Shown here: positions 34,233 through 42,630 of the stretch, piece after piece
How the letters are laid out: the number at the start of each line of letters is the position of its first letter
How positions within the stretch are numbered: the first letter of the stretch is position 1
NCBI RefSeq assembly: GCF_002849715.1
Contig: NZ_CP018863.1
Span: 1,674,001-1,738,000, forward strand
From: Arthrobacter crystallopoietes
GTDB lineage: Bacteria > Actinomycetota > Actinomycetes > Actinomycetales > Micrococcaceae
Length of the DNA: 64,000 nt
Direction: 5' to 3'
Translations under genes and position numbers: made by a program
Notes under the pieces: generated by a model
What the model was told of the DNA's origin: nothing
Database searches by the model: none
What the model saw: the letters and a program-made list of their open reading frames with translations, nothing else

Positions 34233-34266
34233 CCCCGCCTTCACGGAAGCGCGGGGTTCTTTCATT
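34233..34266 (+). terminator. Terminator of the tRNA cluster
   Basis: CCCCGCCTTC and GAAGCGCGGGG pair with one bulge around ACG (34233-34256), followed by TTCTTTCATTT. It lies 7 bases after tRNA-Phe. Confidence 0.8.
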
Positions 34267-34360
34267 TAACACCGCCCTCGCCGCATCCGGCCCGCAAATT
34301 ATCGGGGATATCCGCCCAGCACGGCTGAAACGTTCCCATGGTCTTCACAGAGTGGCCCGG

Positions 34361-34366
34361 TACCCT
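34361..34366 (+). promoter_or_regulatory. Putative -10 element (leaderless start)
   Basis: TACCCT ends 6 bases before GTG 34373. Confidence 0.45.
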
Positions 34367-34372
34367 ATTTGC

Positions 34373-34996
34373 GTGGGTACGGCACTATTTTCATTTGGCA
34401 GGACAGGACTGTTCCTGGCGAAGGCCGCGGTCATTTTCATGGCCGCCGTCGTAGGACTGACTTCCTGCACCGCCTTCCCGCAGTCCCCATCCGAGGCCTC
34501 GGCGAGACTAACGTCGCCCGGGGTGGGCGAACCGGACCCATCGCTTGAAGCGGAAGCCGGACAGCCGCCGTCGTCCGCTTCCGGCTCCGGAACATTCGGC
34601 GATGGGGGAGCCGGGCTGCCGGCCGATGAAATGCGCTCGGAGAGCCCGGACGGTTCCAGCAGCAATCCTGATGATTCCGCCCTGTCCGAGGACACCGGCA
34701 AATGGGGAAGTTACGGCACCAGGACCGAAGCCTGCACGGCCGTGGCGGCCAAAGTCGCCGTCCTGATGCTGGCACCGCTGAGCTTTATTGCGGGCGTGGA
34801 CGAGGCACGGCTGGACGAACTGCAGGCCGAGGTCGAGGATCTGCGGGACAAGGCGCCGGCCGAGCTACACGACGAGCTGGACGAGGTTGAAGCGGAGCTG
34901 GCCAAGCACGAGGACCTGACCGATTTCGACGACGAATCATTCCGGGAAGCGGTAGAGCCCATCCAGGAGTGGCTGAAGTCCAACTGCACCTTTTAA
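34373..34996 (+). CDS. Putative lipoprotein with coiled-coil C-terminus
   Basis: A 207-residue product with a signal sequence ending in the lipobox VGLTSC (Cys32), then a Ser/Pro/Gly-rich disordered part (about 35-110) and a helical, acidic C-terminal region (about 140-190) with heptad-like LDELQAEVEDLRDKAPAEL. Family unknown. It is probably attached to the outer face of the membrane. GTG 34373 is chosen because of the -10 element 6 bases before it; GTG 34352 would add seven residues. The last residues contain a second Cys in a conserved-looking NCTF end. Confidence 0.7.
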   Translation: MGTALFSFGRTGLFLAKAAVIFMAAVVGLTSCTAFPQSPSEASARLTSPGVGEPDPSLEAEAGQPPSSASGSGTFGDGGAGLPADEMRSESPDGSSSNPDDSALSEDTGKWGSYGTRTEACTAVAAKVAVLMLAPLSFIAGVDEARLDELQAEVEDLRDKAPAELHDELDEVEAELAKHEDLTDFDDESFREAVEPIQEWLKSNCTF

Positions 34997-35026
34997 CCGG
35001 GCGCTCCCGCCGTCGGCCATACGCGT

Positions 35027-35032
35027 TAGGCT
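35027..35032 (+). promoter_or_regulatory. Putative -10 element of the Asp23-type operon
   Basis: TAGGCT, 16 bases before the first ATG, with AGAGAAAG as ribosome-binding site in between. No good -35 is seen. Confidence 0.4.
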
Positions 35033-35048
35033 AGCTTCAAGAGAAAGC

Positions 35049-35558
35049 ATGGCGATGGGAGAACAGGTGGAGAACCAGAATCCGGCAGGTCAACCGCCGG
35101 CGTACCAGCCCGCCATCCCCGACCCTGCCCTCCAGGAGCCGGCCTTGCACAAGGCAGGTCCGGAGGCACCCGGCCGGACAACCATCTCGGACACTGCTGT
35201 AGCCAAGGTCGCCGCGGTGGCGGCACGCAGCGTCAGCGGTGTCTACGCACTGGGTTCGGGCACGGCCCGCGCACTGAGCGCGCTGCGCGACGCCGTGGGC
35301 GGCAGCGATATCGGCCAGGGCGTCCGCGTGGAGGTGGGGCAGACCCAGGTGGCCGTGGACATCAATCTGGTGGCCCAGTACGGGGTGCCGTTGCAGCAAC
35401 TCGCGCAGAAAGTCCGTGCGGCGGTCTACAGTGCCGTGGAGCAGTTCGTCGGGCTGGATGTCATCGAAGTCAACGTGGAAATCAACGACGTTCATGTGCC
35501 CGGCCTCAATGACCCGAAAACGACGGCGGAGAAATCCGCCAGGCAGCCGGCCCCGTGA
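35049..35558 (+). CDS. Asp23/Gls24 family envelope stress protein
   Basis: A 169-residue Asp23 (DUF322) protein. After a disordered Pro/Gln-rich N-terminus (about 1-42) the domain runs from RTTISDTAVAKVAAVAARSVSGVYAL to VIEVNVEINDVHV. In Staphylococcus, Asp23 is held at the membrane by AmaP and affects the cell-wall stress response. Here an AmaP-like gene is the last of five genes in the same operon, which supports a similar complex. Confidence 0.92.
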   Translation: MAMGEQVENQNPAGQPPAYQPAIPDPALQEPALHKAGPEAPGRTTISDTAVAKVAAVAARSVSGVYALGSGTARALSALRDAVGGSDIGQGVRVEVGQTQVAVDINLVAQYGVPLQQLAQKVRAAVYSAVEQFVGLDVIEVNVEINDVHVPGLNDPKTTAEKSARQPAP

Positions 35559-35590
35559 GGGCCGTTGGAGAACCTGGAGGCAGGCCAAAA

Positions 35591-35782
35591 ATGAGCAACA
35601 CCGTAGTCGGCATGGCCGTGGGCGCGGCCCTGGCCTGGGCGGCACTGGTATTCGAATTCTGGGGCTTCCTGCTGATGGCCGTATTCCTCGCCGTCGGCGC
35701 CCTGATCGGCCGTGCCGCGGACGGCAAGCTCGATCTGCGCGGTGTCCGCGACGCGCTGACCGGACGCCGCTCCTCTTCATGA
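35591..35782 (+). CDS. DUF2273-like small membrane protein
   Basis: A 63-residue protein with two membrane segments (about 4-24 and 24-45) and a basic C-terminus (RDALTGRRSSS). Short DUF2273-like proteins are typical neighbours of asp23-type genes. GGAGG lies 10 bases before ATG 35591. Its stop overlaps the next start by 4 bp (ATGA at 35779). Confidence 0.75.
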   Translation: MSNTVVGMAVGAALAWAALVFEFWGFLLMAVFLAVGALIGRAADGKLDLRGVRDALTGRRSSS

Positions 35783-36171
35783 CTGCCGCTGATGCCGCGG
35801 TTCCGGCCCGCGGAGCAGAGCGCAGGCTCGCCGGACACAACCGCGTCAGCACGCAGGCCCTGACCAGCACCGCCCAAGGCGTGGCCGGGGAAGTCCTTGG
35901 CGTTGCCCCCACGCTCATCCGGGCCAGCTGGCGGGACGACCAGGGCTATCTAGCGCTCTCGCTGGCCCTGCCGATCGGCATTCCCTCGCTGACTCGCGTC
36001 CTGCAGGACCCGCAGCTGGTGGCTGGCTTCGGCGGCTCGATCTGGGAGCGGGTGCACGCCGCCAAAGGGGAAATCCTGGACCGGGTCACGCGCATCAGCG
36101 GATCTACGCTGAGCCGGGTGGATATCCGCGTGACCGGAATCCGGATCCAGGGCGGAGGCCGCGTCCGATGA
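35779..36171 (+). CDS. Unknown Asp23-operon protein
   Basis: A 130-residue soluble protein without a recognised domain. Its core, from STQALTSTAQGVAGEVLGV to a C-terminal STLSRVDIRVTGIRIQGG, alternates strand and helix in a way that resembles a shortened Asp23 fold; I cannot prove this. It overlaps both neighbours by 4 bp, so it is translated with the operon. Confidence 0.65.
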   Translation: MTAADAAVPARGAERRLAGHNRVSTQALTSTAQGVAGEVLGVAPTLIRASWRDDQGYLALSLALPIGIPSLTRVLQDPQLVAGFGGSIWERVHAAKGEILDRVTRISGSTLSRVDIRVTGIRIQGGGRVR

Positions 36172-36800
36172 GCGGCACCGACTACCAGGAACACTATGAC
36201 GGCCCGGCCACTGCCTACGAGGCGGGGGACCGCTTCAACGACCGGCTGGCTCTGCGCGAAACCCGCAGTTCCCGTGCTCCGGCGGCGATCATCGCCGCGG
36301 TCCTGGTTTCGCTGATCTGTCTCTACGTCCTGCTCGAAGCCGCGCTGAAAGCCATCGGGCAACCCGCCTGGCTGCTGGAGCCCCGGGACTTCGCGGCCTG
36401 GCTGAACCGGCTGCCGGAGAACGTGCCCACGCTGATCCTGGGCACCAGCGGCGTGCTGATCCTCTTCGCCGGCCTGTTCTTCTTCCTGCAGGGTGTCCTG
36501 CCCGGCCATCTGCACCGCCACGTCCTTCCCAGCCGGCGCGGCATCGCCGTCGTAGACGACGAAGTTCTGGCCTCGTCGCTGGCGCGGCGCGCGCGGACCC
36601 GGGCGAATGTGACCGAGGAACAGGTACTCGTGACGGTTTCACGCACACTGGTGGAGGTCCAGCTGCGTCCCACTTCCGGCATTCCCGTGGAGGCATCCGC
36701 CATCCAGTCGGCGGTGGAGGACGAGTTGCAGCGTTCCCACATCGATCCCATGCCCGAGGTCCGGGTCAGAGTTTCGACGTCGGGAGTGGTGGGCCAATGA
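36168..36800 (+). CDS. DUF6286-type membrane protein
   Basis: A 210-residue protein with two membrane segments (about 39-62 and 88-112) and a C-terminal cytoplasmic domain (about 120-205, beginning SRRGIAVVDDEVLASSLARRAR). This matches the DUF6286 proteins of actinobacterial Asp23 loci. It may anchor the Asp23 protein to the membrane as AmaP does. Overlaps its neighbours by 4 bp on both sides. Confidence 0.78.
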   Translation: MSGTDYQEHYDGPATAYEAGDRFNDRLALRETRSSRAPAAIIAAVLVSLICLYVLLEAALKAIGQPAWLLEPRDFAAWLNRLPENVPTLILGTSGVLILFAGLFFFLQGVLPGHLHRHVLPSRRGIAVVDDEVLASSLARRARTRANVTEEQVLVTVSRTLVEVQLRPTSGIPVEASAIQSAVEDELQRSHIDPMPEVRVRVSTSGVVGQ

Positions 36801-37408
36801 ATGAGACTCCGCGGGTGCTCAACCGCGTGCTGCTGGTCCTGATCGGACTGCTGCTGATCGGTGTGGGCGCCACCACCGTGGCGCTGGCCGCGGTTCCGGC
36901 CCTGGCCGGCAGTTGGCATGCGCTGACGCGCCGGGCCGGCGCGGGCATCGAAAACTTGCTGGCCGCGACCACTTTGCCGGGCCAGCGGGACAGCTGGCTG
37001 TGGATTGTGCTGGCACTGCTGATGCTGGTGCTGATCGTCCTGATGGTCGCCTGGGTGGCGCAGCAAGGCAAGGGCCGCGCGAGCACCCTGGCCGCGGATT
37101 ACAACGACGACGGCGGCCCCGGCACCGTTGAGCTTGGCGCTGCGGTGGCGGAGCAGGCGCTGAAGAGTGCCCTGCTGGAGCGCGAGGAAATCCTGCATGC
37201 CAGCGTCGCCACCTACGAGTTCCGGGGCACACCGGGCCTGCGTATCAGGGTGCTGCCGCGCAAGGGTGTGTCGCCATACCTGGTGGCCGAGCAGGTCTCG
37301 CACCTGGTGGAAGCGCTGGACCTGGTGATCGGCCGGGAGACTCCTGTGGTCATCAGCATCGGTACCAGTGCGCGTGCCCGGTTGGGGCGCACCGAGCGCG
37401 TCCACTGA
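36797..37408 (+). CDS. AmaP-like alkaline-shock membrane anchor protein
   Basis: A 203-residue protein with two membrane segments (about 8-32 and 66-90) and a C-terminal domain with the alternating pattern of Asp23 proteins (TVELGAAVAEQALKSALLE through VVISIGTSARARLG). AmaP of Firmicutes has the same plan and tethers Asp23. It is the last gene of the operon; the next promoter starts about 108 bp downstream. Confidence 0.75.
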   Translation: MNETPRVLNRVLLVLIGLLLIGVGATTVALAAVPALAGSWHALTRRAGAGIENLLAATTLPGQRDSWLWIVLALLMLVLIVLMVAWVAQQGKGRASTLAADYNDDGGPGTVELGAAVAEQALKSALLEREEILHASVATYEFRGTPGLRIRVLPRKGVSPYLVAEQVSHLVEALDLVIGRETPVVISIGTSARARLGRTERVH

Positions 37409-37515
37409 TCCTCCGCTGGTAGTTCTGCCGGGGTCCTGCCGAGGCCCGGCGCCGGCAGCCCCGGGTGGCTTGGGTCACAATTCGGCATCAAAGCCTACCG
37501 GCCGGTAAAACGTTC

Positions 37516-37544
37516 TTGTCTTGCGTAGCGTAAGCGTTTACGTT
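37516..37544 (+). promoter_or_regulatory. Promoter and LacI-type operator of the CUT1 operon
   Basis: TTGTCT (37516-37521), 17 bases and TACGTT (37539-37544) form the promoter. CGTAAGCGTTTACG (37529-37542) is a palindrome of the LacI type with a central CG, overlapping the -10. The regulator encoded at the end of the operon is a LacI protein, so autoregulation by this site is likely. Confidence 0.75.
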
Positions 37545-37624
37545 TCAGATACCCGATCCACACTTGGTGGCTTACTGCTGCTTTGTCCAGTTCACTCGCG
37601 GCCACCTGACAAAGGAGTCACATC

Positions 37625-38983
37625 ATGGGATTTGTCCGCTCGAAAAAGGCAGTTCTGCCGTTGGCAACACTCAGTGCGCTGGCCCTCACCCTCTCCGCCT
37701 GCGGCCCAGGCGGCGGTTCAGAAGAGGGAGGAGGCGGCTCGGAGGCAGCCGCGGACTGCAATACCTACGAGACCTACGGAACGTTCGACGGCGCCGAGGT
37801 CAGCGTGTACTCAACGATCACCGATCTCGAAGGGGAGCGCCTCGAGAACTCCTGGGTGGACTTCGAAGAGTGCACAGGGATCGACGTCGTGTATGAAGGC
37901 TCCAACGAATTCGAGACCCAGATCGGTGTGCGCGCCCAGGCCGGAAATCCGCCGGACGTTGCCATCATTCCGCAGCCTGGCCTGCTGGCAGCCCATGCCA
38001 AGGCAGGCTACCTGAAGCCGGCTCCAGCGGAAGTCGAAGCACTCGTGGATGAAAACTGGTCCGAGGACTGGAAGGGCTACGGAACCGTGGAAGGCACCTT
38101 CTACGCGGCTCCAATGCTGGCCAGCGTCAAGGGGTACGTCTGGTACGTACCGTCCACCTTCGAAGAGAAGGGCTGGGAAGTCCCGCAGACCTGGGACGAA
38201 ATGATGACCCTGTCCCAGACCATCGCGGACGAGGGCACCATGAAGCCCTGGTGCGCCGGTTTTGAAGCCGGCGAGGCCACCGGCTGGCCGGGCACGGACT
38301 GGGTAGAGGACGCGGTGCTGCGCCAGGCCGGCCCGGAGGTCTACGACCAGTGGATCAGCCACGAGATTCCGTTCAACGACCCGCAGATCGCCGACGCGTT
38401 CAACGCCGTGGGAGACATCGTCAAGAACCCGGACTACGTCAACGGCGGCTTCGGCGACGTCCGCTCCATCCTCTCCACCACAGTCGAAGAGGGCGGCCAG
38501 CCGGTGCTCGACGGCAACTGCGCCATGCACCACCAGGCCACCTTCCAGGCAGCCAACTGGCCGGAGGGCACCACCGTGGCCGAGGACGGCGACGTCTGGG
38601 CCTTCATCACTCCCGGTGAGGAAGCCGGCGCCGGCGCGATCACCGGTGGCGGCGAATTCGTTGCTGCCTACGCGGACCGCGAAGAAGTATCAGCGTTCCA
38701 GCAGTACATGGCCTCGGCGGAATTCGCCAACAACCGCGTGCAGCAGGGAGCGGCCATCAGCGCCAACAAGGGCCTGGACCCGTCGCTGGCGCAGAACCCG
38801 CTGGACCGGCAGTCCATCGAGCTGCTGCAGGATGAAAACACGGTGTTCCGCTTCGATGCCTCGGACCTGATGCCCGGAGCGGTCGGAGCCAACTCCTTCT
38901 GGAGCGGCATCGTCGAGTGGATCAACGGCAAGTCCACCGAGGAAGTACTGGATTCCATCGAATCCAGCTGGCCCAGTGAGTAA
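37625..38983 (+). CDS. CUT1 ABC transporter sugar-binding lipoprotein (alpha-glucoside type)
   Basis: A 452-residue extracytoplasmic solute-binding protein. The signal ends with lipobox LSAC (Cys26). Family sequence such as GNPPDVAIIPQPGLLAAHAKAGYL and AAPMLASVKGYVWYVPSTFEEKGWEVP fits the AglE-like subset that binds alpha-glucosides such as sucrose, maltose or trehalose. AAAGGAG lies 8-9 bases before the ATG. It is followed by a hairpin and two permease genes; no ATPase gene is in the operon. Confidence 0.9.
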   Translation: MGFVRSKKAVLPLATLSALALTLSACGPGGGSEEGGGGSEAAADCNTYETYGTFDGAEVSVYSTITDLEGERLENSWVDFEECTGIDVVYEGSNEFETQIGVRAQAGNPPDVAIIPQPGLLAAHAKAGYLKPAPAEVEALVDENWSEDWKGYGTVEGTFYAAPMLASVKGYVWYVPSTFEEKGWEVPQTWDEMMTLSQTIADEGTMKPWCAGFEAGEATGWPGTDWVEDAVLRQAGPEVYDQWISHEIPFNDPQIADAFNAVGDIVKNPDYVNGGFGDVRSILSTTVEEGGQPVLDGNCAMHHQATFQAANWPEGTTVAEDGDVWAFITPGEEAGAGAITGGGEFVAAYADREEVSAFQQYMASAEFANNRVQQGAAISANKGLDPSLAQNPLDRQSIELLQDENTVFRFDASDLMPGAVGANSFWSGIVEWINGKSTEEVLDSIESSWPSE

Positions 38984-38994
38984 CTGAGTCCACA

Positions 38995-39034
38995 GGCCCG
39001 GCTGGCCCGCCTGAAGAGTCGAGCCGGCCGGGCC
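38995..39034 (+). terminator. Intercistronic hairpin after the binding-protein gene
   Basis: GGCCCGGCTGGC (38995-39006) pairs with GCCGGCCGGGCC (39023-39034), 12 bp with one G-T pair, and no T-run. Such hairpins stabilise the binding-protein mRNA or lower transcription of the permease genes. Confidence 0.6.
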
Positions 39035-39071
39035 CCATTCGCTTCAATCCCCGCATGAAGGAGGCTGCGCC

Positions 39072-40037
39072 ATGGAGGATCTTGGCGAGAAGTTTTTCCA
39101 GGTGGTGGTTGCCCTTGCCATCTTCGTCGCGATCATCGGCCTGATCATGTTGCTGGTCGACAGGGCGCCGAAGTCGTTCCGGGACAAGGCCACGATCATC
39201 GGGTTCCTTGCCCCTGCGGCCGTTCTGCTGGCTATCGGACTGGTCGGCCCGGCCGTGCTGACGGCCCTGCTGGCCTTCACGGACCGCAACGGCGATCCCA
39301 ACGGGCTGGACAACTTCGTCTGGATGTTCACCCAACCCGAGGCCCTGGTCACGCTGCGCAACACGGTGCTCTGGGTCATCCTGGTGCCGCTGCTCTCGAC
39401 CGGTATCGGGCTCGCCTATGCGGTCTTTATCGACAGGGCCCGGGGCGAAAAGGGCCTGAAGGCGCTGGTCTTCATGCCGATGGCCATCTCGATGGTCGGT
39501 GCGGGCGTGATCTGGCGGTTCATGTACGCCTACCGCGGCGCCGAACAGGAACAGATCGGCCTGCTCAACCAGATCCTGGTGTGGTTCGGCAGCGAGCCCA
39601 AACAGTTCCTTCTCGACGCACCGGAAAACACCTTCTTCCTGATCGCGGTGATGATCTGGATCCAGACCGGCTTTGCCATGGTCATCCTGTCCGCTGCGAT
39701 CAAGGGCATCCCGAACGAGATTGTCGAGGCAGCACGGCTGGACGGCGCCAGCGCCTGGCAGCAGTTCCGCAACATCACCATCCCGTCCATCCGCGGCGCG
39801 TTGATCGTCGTGATCACCACCATCACGATCGGCACGCTGAAAGTTTTCGATATTGTCCGGACCATGACCGCCGGCAACTTCGAAACCTCGGTCATCGCCA
39901 ACGAGATGTACACCCAGGCGTTCCGCGCCAACGAGCCCGGCCGCGGTGCCGCGCTCGCGCTCGTGCTGTTCCTGATGGTCCTGCCCATCGTCGTCTACAA
40001 CGCACGGCAGCTGAAGATGCAGAGGGAGATCCGATGA
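39072..40037 (+). CDS. CUT1 ABC transporter permease 1 (AglF-like)
   Basis: A 321-residue membrane protein with about seven hydrophobic segments, including an N-terminal extra one. The EAA loop is seen as EIVEAARLDGASAWQQFRNITIPSIRG, the ATPase-contact motif of MalF-type permeases. It forms the channel with the next protein. ATG 39072 is preceded by GAAGGAGG. The pair overlaps by 4 bp. Confidence 0.93.
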   Translation: MEDLGEKFFQVVVALAIFVAIIGLIMLLVDRAPKSFRDKATIIGFLAPAAVLLAIGLVGPAVLTALLAFTDRNGDPNGLDNFVWMFTQPEALVTLRNTVLWVILVPLLSTGIGLAYAVFIDRARGEKGLKALVFMPMAISMVGAGVIWRFMYAYRGAEQEQIGLLNQILVWFGSEPKQFLLDAPENTFFLIAVMIWIQTGFAMVILSAAIKGIPNEIVEAARLDGASAWQQFRNITIPSIRGALIVVITTITIGTLKVFDIVRTMTAGNFETSVIANEMYTQAFRANEPGRGAALALVLFLMVLPIVVYNARQLKMQREIR

Positions 40038-40999
40038 GCGCCATACCAGCAGATGCGTCCGCGGCGACGGCGGTGGCGACCGAAGACACCATCGAGTCCG
40101 GCCGGCCGGAGCCCATGGCCCGGCGGGTCCGGCAGCGGCTGACTTCCCGCGGCGCTACGGCGGCCGCGATCATCATCGCGACCATCTGGACCATCCCGAC
40201 CTTCGGGCTGTTCATCTCCTCCTTCAGGCCCGAAGACAGCATCCAGAACAGCGGCTGGTGGAACTTCCTCGGGGACTTCCAGTTCACGCTGGAGAACTAT
40301 GGCGACGTGCTGGCCTCGGGCAGAAGCTCTTCGCCCAACCTGGGCCAGTATTTCCTGAACTCGCTGGCCATCGTCATCCCGGGAACCATCTTCCCGCTGG
40401 TGCTCGCGTCCATGGCGGCCTACATCTTCGCCTGGGGCAGGTTCCGGGGCAAAGATACGCTGTTCATCTTCGTCTTCGCCCTGCAGATCGTTCCGCTGCA
40501 GATGGCCCTCATTCCGCTGCTGTCCCTGTTCATCAACCTGAAAATCGGCGAATTCCAGCTGCTGCCCGCGGGCACCTACGCGCAGCTGTGGATAGCGCAC
40601 ACCATCTTCGCCCTGCCGCTGGCCATCTTCCTGCTGCACAACTTCATCTCCGAAATTCCGGGCGAGGTGATCGAAGCGGCGCGCGTGGACGGCGCGGGCC
40701 ACGCGACCATCTTCTGGCGGATCATTCTGCCGCTTTCGGTGCCGGCGATTGCCTCCTTCGGCATCTTCCAGTTCCTGTGGGTGTGGAACGATCTTCTGGT
40801 GGCGCTGGTCTTCTCCGGCGGCACCGCGGATGTCGCCCCGATTACGCAGCGGCTGGCCGAGCTGACCGGCACGCGGGGCAACGAATGGCACCGGCTCACC
40901 GCGGGCGCTTTCGTTTCCATGATCATTCCGCTGGCGGTGTTCTTCGGCTTGCAGCGCTACTTTGTCCGCGGCCTGCTCGCAGGTGGCCTCAAGGGGTGA
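40034..40999 (+). CDS. CUT1 ABC transporter permease 2 (AglG-like)
   Basis: A 321-residue permease with six main membrane segments and the EAA loop EVIEAARVDGAGHATIFWRIILPLS. A polar N-terminal tail of about 45 residues precedes the first segment. It is the MalG-type partner of the preceding protein. Energy must come from a shared ATPase (MsiK type) encoded elsewhere, as in many Actinobacteria. Confidence 0.93.
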   Translation: MSAIPADASAATAVATEDTIESGRPEPMARRVRQRLTSRGATAAAIIIATIWTIPTFGLFISSFRPEDSIQNSGWWNFLGDFQFTLENYGDVLASGRSSSPNLGQYFLNSLAIVIPGTIFPLVLASMAAYIFAWGRFRGKDTLFIFVFALQIVPLQMALIPLLSLFINLKIGEFQLLPAGTYAQLWIAHTIFALPLAIFLLHNFISEIPGEVIEAARVDGAGHATIFWRIILPLSVPAIASFGIFQFLWVWNDLLVALVFSGGTADVAPITQRLAELTGTRGNEWHRLTAGAFVSMIIPLAVFFGLQRYFVRGLLAGGLKG

Positions 41000-41006
41000 G
41001 GCTGCC

Positions 41007-42020
41007 ATGACCGGGATCGACGACGTTGCCCGGGCACTGGGTGTTTCGACGGCCACGGTCTCCCGTGCGCTGCGCGGCTTGCCCGGGGTCTCGGCAGCCA
41101 CCCGCGGCAAGGTGCTGGCGAAGGCGGAGGAGCTGGGCTACGTGGCCTCGTCGTCGGCCGCGCACCTGGCCTCCGGCCGGACCATGGCCATGGGGGTGCT
41201 GCTTCCGCTGATTGACCGCTGGTATTTTTCCTCCGCGCTGGAGGGCGTTGACCGGGCCTTACGGGCCGCCGGCTATGACATGGTGGTCTTCAGCCTCGGC
41301 GGCACCGGCCTGAACCGGGACCGGGTCTTCCACCGCTCCATGCTGCGCAAGCGCATCGATGCGCTGCTGGTCATGTGCATGGAGCTCACCCCCGAGGAGT
41401 TGGCGGCGCTGCAGCAGCTGGACTATCCCAATGTCACCATCGGCGGCTTTGTGGACGGGCTGCGCAATGTCAGCATCGACGACGGCGGGGCGGCCACGGA
41501 TGCGATGGAGTACTTGATCGGCCTGGGCCACACCCGGATCGCCCATGTGCGCGGAGGCGGTGAGTACGGCATCGAGTTCGCCGTCCCGCAGCAACGCGAG
41601 GAAGCCTACCGGGCAGCGCTGGAACGCCACGGGCTGGATGCCAGGCCCCAGTGGCTGATCACCGGAGAATTCAGGTTCCTGGAGTCCAAGCTGGCAGCCG
41701 CCCGGCTCTTCGACCAGCCGGGGGAGCGCCCCACCGCGGTCTTCGCGTCCTCGGACGAGATGGCCTTCGGCGTGCTGCTGGCCGCACAGGAGCGCGGCAT
41801 CCGCGTCCCCGATGAACTGTCCGTGATCGGAATCGACGACCACGAGTTCGCCGAGCCCATGGGCCTTACCACGGTGCGCCAAAGCCCCGAGGACCAGGGC
41901 AGCTACGCGGCGGAACTCCTGCTAGGCGAACTGCAGGGGGCGCCGCGGCTGGCCACGCCGCCCTTCCAGCCGCACGAGCTGATCATCCGCCGCTCCACGG
42001 CACCGCCGCCGTCGTCGTAA
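41007..42020 (+). CDS. LacI-family regulator of the CUT1 operon
   Basis: A 337-residue LacI regulator. The helix-turn-helix is at the N-terminus (GIDDVARALGVSTATVSRALRG), the hinge follows, and the periplasmic-binding-like effector domain runs to residue 330 with ASSDEMAFGVLLAA and VIGIDDHEF. It starts 7 bases after the permease 2 stop and is probably transcribed with it. The operator at 37529-37542 is its likely target. Confidence 0.93.
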   Translation: MTGIDDVARALGVSTATVSRALRGLPGVSAATRGKVLAKAEELGYVASSSAAHLASGRTMAMGVLLPLIDRWYFSSALEGVDRALRAAGYDMVVFSLGGTGLNRDRVFHRSMLRKRIDALLVMCMELTPEELAALQQLDYPNVTIGGFVDGLRNVSIDDGGAATDAMEYLIGLGHTRIAHVRGGGEYGIEFAVPQQREEAYRAALERHGLDARPQWLITGEFRFLESKLAAARLFDQPGERPTAVFASSDEMAFGVLLAAQERGIRVPDELSVIGIDDHEFAEPMGLTTVRQSPEDQGSYAAELLLGELQGAPRLATPPFQPHELIIRRSTAPPPSS

Positions 42021-42082
42021 TCATTGTCCGGCGTGGGCAAAGAGGCGGCGATGCCAAGAGGTAAAAGAAATTTTCGGCACCG

Positions 42083-42111
42083 TGTCGATTCCCCCGTGCC
42101 CGGTTCGACGC
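42083..42111 (+). promoter_or_regulatory. ECF42-type promoter
   Basis: TGTCGA (42083-42088), a 17-base spacer and CGACGC (42106-42111) lie 50 bp before the DGPF gene. As I recall, ECF42 sigma factors recognise TGTCGA in the -35 and CGA(T/C)C-like -10 sequences, and their gene partners are DGPF proteins, as here. The sigma factor encoded two genes on would then control its own operon. Confidence 0.7.
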
Positions 42112-42160
42112 AATAGTAGAAGGACGCGCACGGCGCCTTCATCCAGATAAGGAGAGAACC

Positions 42161-42604
42161 ATGAAATACATGTTCATCATGCGCAGCACCGCCGAAGCTC
42201 TAGAGGCCGCCAAGGAGATGCCCTTCGAGGAGATGATCAACAAGATGGGCGCCTACAACGAATCGCTCATCAAGGCCGGAGTCATGCTGGGCGGGGACGG
42301 TCTGGCCGACGTGTCCGAGGACGCGAACTTCGTGGTCGACTTCTCGGGTGAACCGCCCGTCGTCACGGACGGTCCCTACGGCGAGACCCATGAGCTGTTC
42401 AACGGGTTCTGGATCATCCAGGTCTCGTCCAAGGAAGAGGCAGTCGAATGGGCGAGCCGCTGCCCGCTGGGTCCCGGTTCCAAACTCGAAGTCCGCCGGA
42501 TCACCGAGGAAGCGGATTTCGCCGACTTTTCGGACAACGAATACATCCAGAAGGAATCCGAATGGCGCAAGCAGGAAGCGGACCTGAACAGCGAGAACGG
42601 CTAG
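42161..42604 (+). CDS. YCII/DGPF-domain protein
   Basis: A 147-residue protein of the YCII-related DGPF family. The defining DGPY lies at residues 70-73, with KYMFIMRST at the N-terminus and FNGFWIIQVSSKEEAVEWASRCP further on. The function is unknown; these proteins are the standard partners of ECF42 sigma factors. AAGGAG precedes ATG 42161, and the sigma gene starts 26 bp after its stop. Confidence 0.92.
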   Translation: MKYMFIMRSTAEALEAAKEMPFEEMINKMGAYNESLIKAGVMLGGDGLADVSEDANFVVDFSGEPPVVTDGPYGETHELFNGFWIIQVSSKEEAVEWASRCPLGPGSKLEVRRITEEADFADFSDNEYIQKESEWRKQEADLNSENG

Positions 42605-42630
42605 GACAAGCCCCGGGTCGGGAGCCCGCG

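Noticed and set aside
35416..35778. Extension of the unknown Asp23-operon protein upstream of ATG 35779
   Set aside because: The frame runs out of phase through asp23 and the DUF2273-like gene; the ATGA overlap marks the real start.
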